A DNA stretch of 64,000 nucleotides. Origin: Streptomyces sp. AP-93. GTDB taxonomy: Bacteria; Actinomycetota; Actinomycetes; Streptomycetales; Streptomycetaceae. The translations under genes and the position numbers were made by a program. The stretch covers positions 153,845-217,844 of the forward strand of contig NZ_JALGBX010000016.1 of assembly GCF_022808175.1 (NCBI RefSeq), given 5' to 3'. A model generated the notes under the pieces. That model had not been told where the DNA came from. It searched no databases and saw nothing but the letters and a program-made list of their open reading frames with translations. Shown here piece after piece: positions 62,191-64,000 of the stretch (positions are counted from its first letter, which is position 1; every line of letters starts with the position of its first letter).

Positions 62191-62622
62191 TCACTCCCGG
62201 GGGTAGACAAGCGCCGTGCTGCCCTTGATCTCGATGACGTCGACGGTCGTGCCGGGAGGGATCACCAGCCTGTCGTCGTAGGCGCGGGCTGTCCACTCCT
62301 CTCCGCCGATACGGACCCTGCCGCCCAGGCCCGTCACCTCGGAGGTGACGTAGGCGGCTCCGCCGACCAAGGCCTCCACGCCGAAACGCTCGCTCTGCGG
62401 TGAGGTCAGGCGGCGCAGGGCTACCGGACGGACGAACAGCACACCAGCCGTCGCAACGACGGCGAACACCAGGAACTGCCACGGGACGGGAAGCCCGAGC
62501 GCCGCGGTCGCGGCGGTGATCATCGCAGCACCCCCGAGCAACCCGAGCGCGGCGGTCAGGGTGAAGATCTCCGCCACGCCCAGGAGCAATGCGGCGATCA
62601 GCCACATCAGCCAGGGGTCCAT
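62191..62622 (-). CDS. NfeD-family membrane protein
   Basis: The 143-residue protein has two to three transmembrane helices (WLMWLIAALLLGVAEIFTL, FLVFAVVATAGVLFV) and a C-terminal OB-fold domain (VGGAAYVTSEVTGLGGRVRIGGEEWTARA, VIEIKGSTALVYP). The short NfeD1b type pairs with SPFH proteins, and its OB domain docks on the SPFH oligomer. GGAGG lies seven bases before the ATG at 62622, which is preferred to the longer frame. Confidence 0.93.
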   Translation of the reverse strand: MDPWLMWLIAALLLGVAEIFTLTAALGLLGGAAMITAATAALGLPVPWQFLVFAVVATAGVLFVRPVALRRLTSPQSERFGVEALVGGAAYVTSEVTGLGGRVRIGGEEWTARAYDDRLVIPPGTTVDVIEIKGSTALVYPRE

Positions 62623-62697
62623 CGCTACGCCTCCCGACACGGGAAGGAGACCGCCGGTTATCAAACGTTTCCAACACTTTACCCGTTTCTCCCGGAA

Positions 62698-62722
62698 CTC
62701 AGGAGCTCAGGAGCTCAGGAGC
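62698..62722 (+). repeat. Three tandem copies of CTCAGGAG
   Basis: An 8-bp unit repeated three times in a row (with a fourth partial CTCACC), between the NfeD promoter region and the IS element. Likely slippage-prone; no function seen. Confidence 0.7.
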
Positions 62723-62794
62723 TCACCCTGGCGTACGCATGAGGGCGGGGTGCCAGTGAGACCGGCGCGGCTGGGGCGTGAGGACCAGTCCTAG

Positions 62795-63890
62795 GGAGCG
62801 TATTTGGTTGTGATCATCAGGTGGTTCGGGTGAGTTCTCTAAGCCAGATCATCGAGGCGCGCAGGTGGAGGCCGGCGAGGTAGCTGTCGGGGGTCTTGTC
62901 GTATCGGGTGACGATGTCTCGCCAGGCCTTCAGCTTGTTGATCAGGCGCTCGACGGTGTTCCGCTCCTTGTAGAGGTCGGCGTCGTGGGTGACCGGCCGG
63001 CCACCCCTGCGACCCTTGTTCTTCCGGTTGGATGCCTGGTCCCTCTTCTCCGGGGTGACCGCCTTGATATGGCGTTTGCGCAGGTGGGCGCGGTTGCCGC
63101 GGGACGAGTACGCCTTGTCCCCGGCGACCGCGTCGGGCCGGGTGCGGGGACGGCCGACGGCCCCGCGGACCCGTATCTTCTTCAGCACGGGGATGAACTG
63201 CGGGCTGTCGGCGGCCTGTCCTGCGGTCAGGATGAAAGCCAGCGGGCGGCACTTCCGGTCGCCGGCGACATGAATCTTGCTGGTCTGCCCGCCTCTGGAG
63301 GGTCCGAGGAGGGCGGCCTTCAGTCGGAGTTTATGCCGTCGCCGGAGGCGTCGTCGTTCTTCCCGCTCGGGGTTGCTTTCGGCCCCCTGCCCGGTTTGTT
63401 CGTCGCAGTCGCCCCCTTTGACCTGGCCTTCTCCGACTCGGCGGCGGCTTTCTCAAGGACGGTGAGGACCTCCTCCTCCAGGTGCAAGCCAGCCGCGTCA
63501 TGGTGGGCCCGGGCGGTGGTGGAGTCGATGCTGACCAGAGACAGGTCCACCTCGCCCCGCTTCGCGGCTTCCGCGATCAGGCCCTCCAGCAGCGCTTCGA
63601 AGACTCCGGCGTCACGCCACTGCCGGAAGCGGTTGTGGACGGTCGACCAGGCGCCGAACTCCGTCGGCATCTCCCGCCACTGCCCGCCCGTTTTGAACTG
63701 CCAGATCACGCCCTCGAACTGCTGCCGCAGCCGCTCAGGGTACGGGCCGTACTCGCCGATCGGCAGGTACGGCTCGATGAACTCCCATTCCGTATCCGTC
63801 AGTTGCACACGAGTCACCCAACAAGTTTTACCCGCCCAGACTCCGCCGTGCAGGCAAAACTCGAAGATTGATCACGACCCGATACGCTCC
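62795..63890 (-). mobile_element. IS5-family insertion sequence, complete
   Basis: A 1096-bp element with imperfect terminal inverted repeats (GGAGCGTAT then a variable seven bases then TGATCA at each end) and a CTAG duplication at both flanks (62791-62794, 63891-63894). It carries one transposase in two frames. It differs in sequence from the element at 34664 but uses the same target motif. Confidence 0.85.
62817..63817 (-). CDS. IS5-family transposase, two frames
   Basis: The first frame (63817 to 63320) begins MTRVQLTDTEWEFIEPYLPI and carries the first catalytic Asp in SLVSIDSTTARAHHDAAG, then a Lys/Ala-rich linker (EKAAAESEKARSKGATATNK) ending in DGINSD and a stop. The second frame continues RLKAALLGPSRGGQTSKIHV, GDKAYSSRGNRAHLRKRH and NTVERLINKLKAWR, to 62817. 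A -1 shift just before the first-frame stop, near 63325-63332, fuses them into a protein of about 330 residues. No homopolymer as clear as in the other IS is present, so a real frameshift mutation cannot be excluded. Confidence 0.82.
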
Positions 63891-63894
63891 CTAG

Positions 63895-64000
63895 TACTCC
63901 AGCAGTACTTTGTGGCTTGACCTGGGAAACGTCGAGCGGTGGGAGTGTAGCGGGCAGGTTGCCGTCACGGACGGCTTCTGCCCGCCTGCCCCTCGAAGGA
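63895..64000. other. Window end, no gene
   Basis: Begins with a short dyad AGTACTCCAGCAGTACT directly beside the IS target duplication, possibly the end of an older element. No coding frame is supported. Confidence 0.35.

Noticed and set aside
62698..62722. CRISPR-like or regulatory repeat array
   Set aside because: Units are only 8 bp, contiguous and without spacers; simple tandem repeat. No CRISPR array found anywhere in the window.

Overview
The window is high-GC actinobacterial DNA, almost certainly from a Streptomyces. Supporting signs are the strong third-position GC bias, many secreted proteins with long Sec/Tat-type signals, a LAL-type LuxR regulator, TerD paralogues, and an srs-like type III polyketide synthase operon. 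It mixes intact catabolic operons with many decayed gene fragments and IS5-type elements, as expected of a chromosome arm or large linear plasmid rather than a conserved core.

Layout. 1-4.1 kb: truncated cyclopropane-fatty-acid synthase-like gene (minus), pyruvate formate-lyase without a visible activase, and an unusual bacterial protein resembling animal fatty-acid-binding proteins. 4.2-10.8 kb: a gene graveyard (IS5 transposase, SRPBCC, CorA, TerC, BlaR1/M56 and UspA remnants) around intact DUF4394, two TerD genes and a BlaI-type repressor; both terD promoters carry BlaI-like CTACAG/CTGTAG operators. 11-20.4 kb (all minus): a LAL/LuxR regulator followed by secreted hydrolases (two subtilisins, M14 carboxypeptidase, lipase) and a small peptidoglycan-binding protein. 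20.6-28.4 kb: RpiR regulator, secreted cyanophycinase, M20 peptidase, a polar amino-acid ABC importer, and a divergent second S51 (cyanophycinase-like) secreted protein. Together these look like a cyanophycin or beta-aspartyl-peptide scavenging locus. An arginine deiminase remnant lies just beyond.

29.7-40 kb: a polyhydroxybutyrate (PHB) utilisation run on the plus strand: SCOT subunits A and B, extracellular PHB depolymerase (frameshifted), 3-hydroxybutyrate oligomer hydrolase, an inserted IS5-family element, 3-hydroxybutyrate dehydrogenase, an MHS-family transporter and a GAF/PucR regulator. Polymer would be cut outside, the monomer imported, oxidised to acetoacetate and activated with succinyl-CoA. 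40-42 kb: oleate hydratase. 42.5-46.2 kb: UbiA prenyltransferase divergent from a type III PKS, methyltransferase and FAD monooxygenase operon (phenolic lipid or quinone type). 46.2-48.2 kb: a lipoprotein and a TetR/glyoxalase pair with twin operators. 48.2-52.6 kb: gene-poor, with small proteins and fragments. 52.6-58.3 kb: cell-surface locus of SdrD-type secreted protein, DyP peroxidase lipoprotein, beta-helix lipoprotein and a further lipoprotein. 58.3-64 kb: remnants, a frameshifted beta-carbonic anhydrase, a TsaC/Sua5 fragment, an SPFH/NfeD pair and a second IS5-family element.

No tRNA, rRNA or CRISPR array was recognised. Functional calls rest on remembered family motifs, since no database search was possible.
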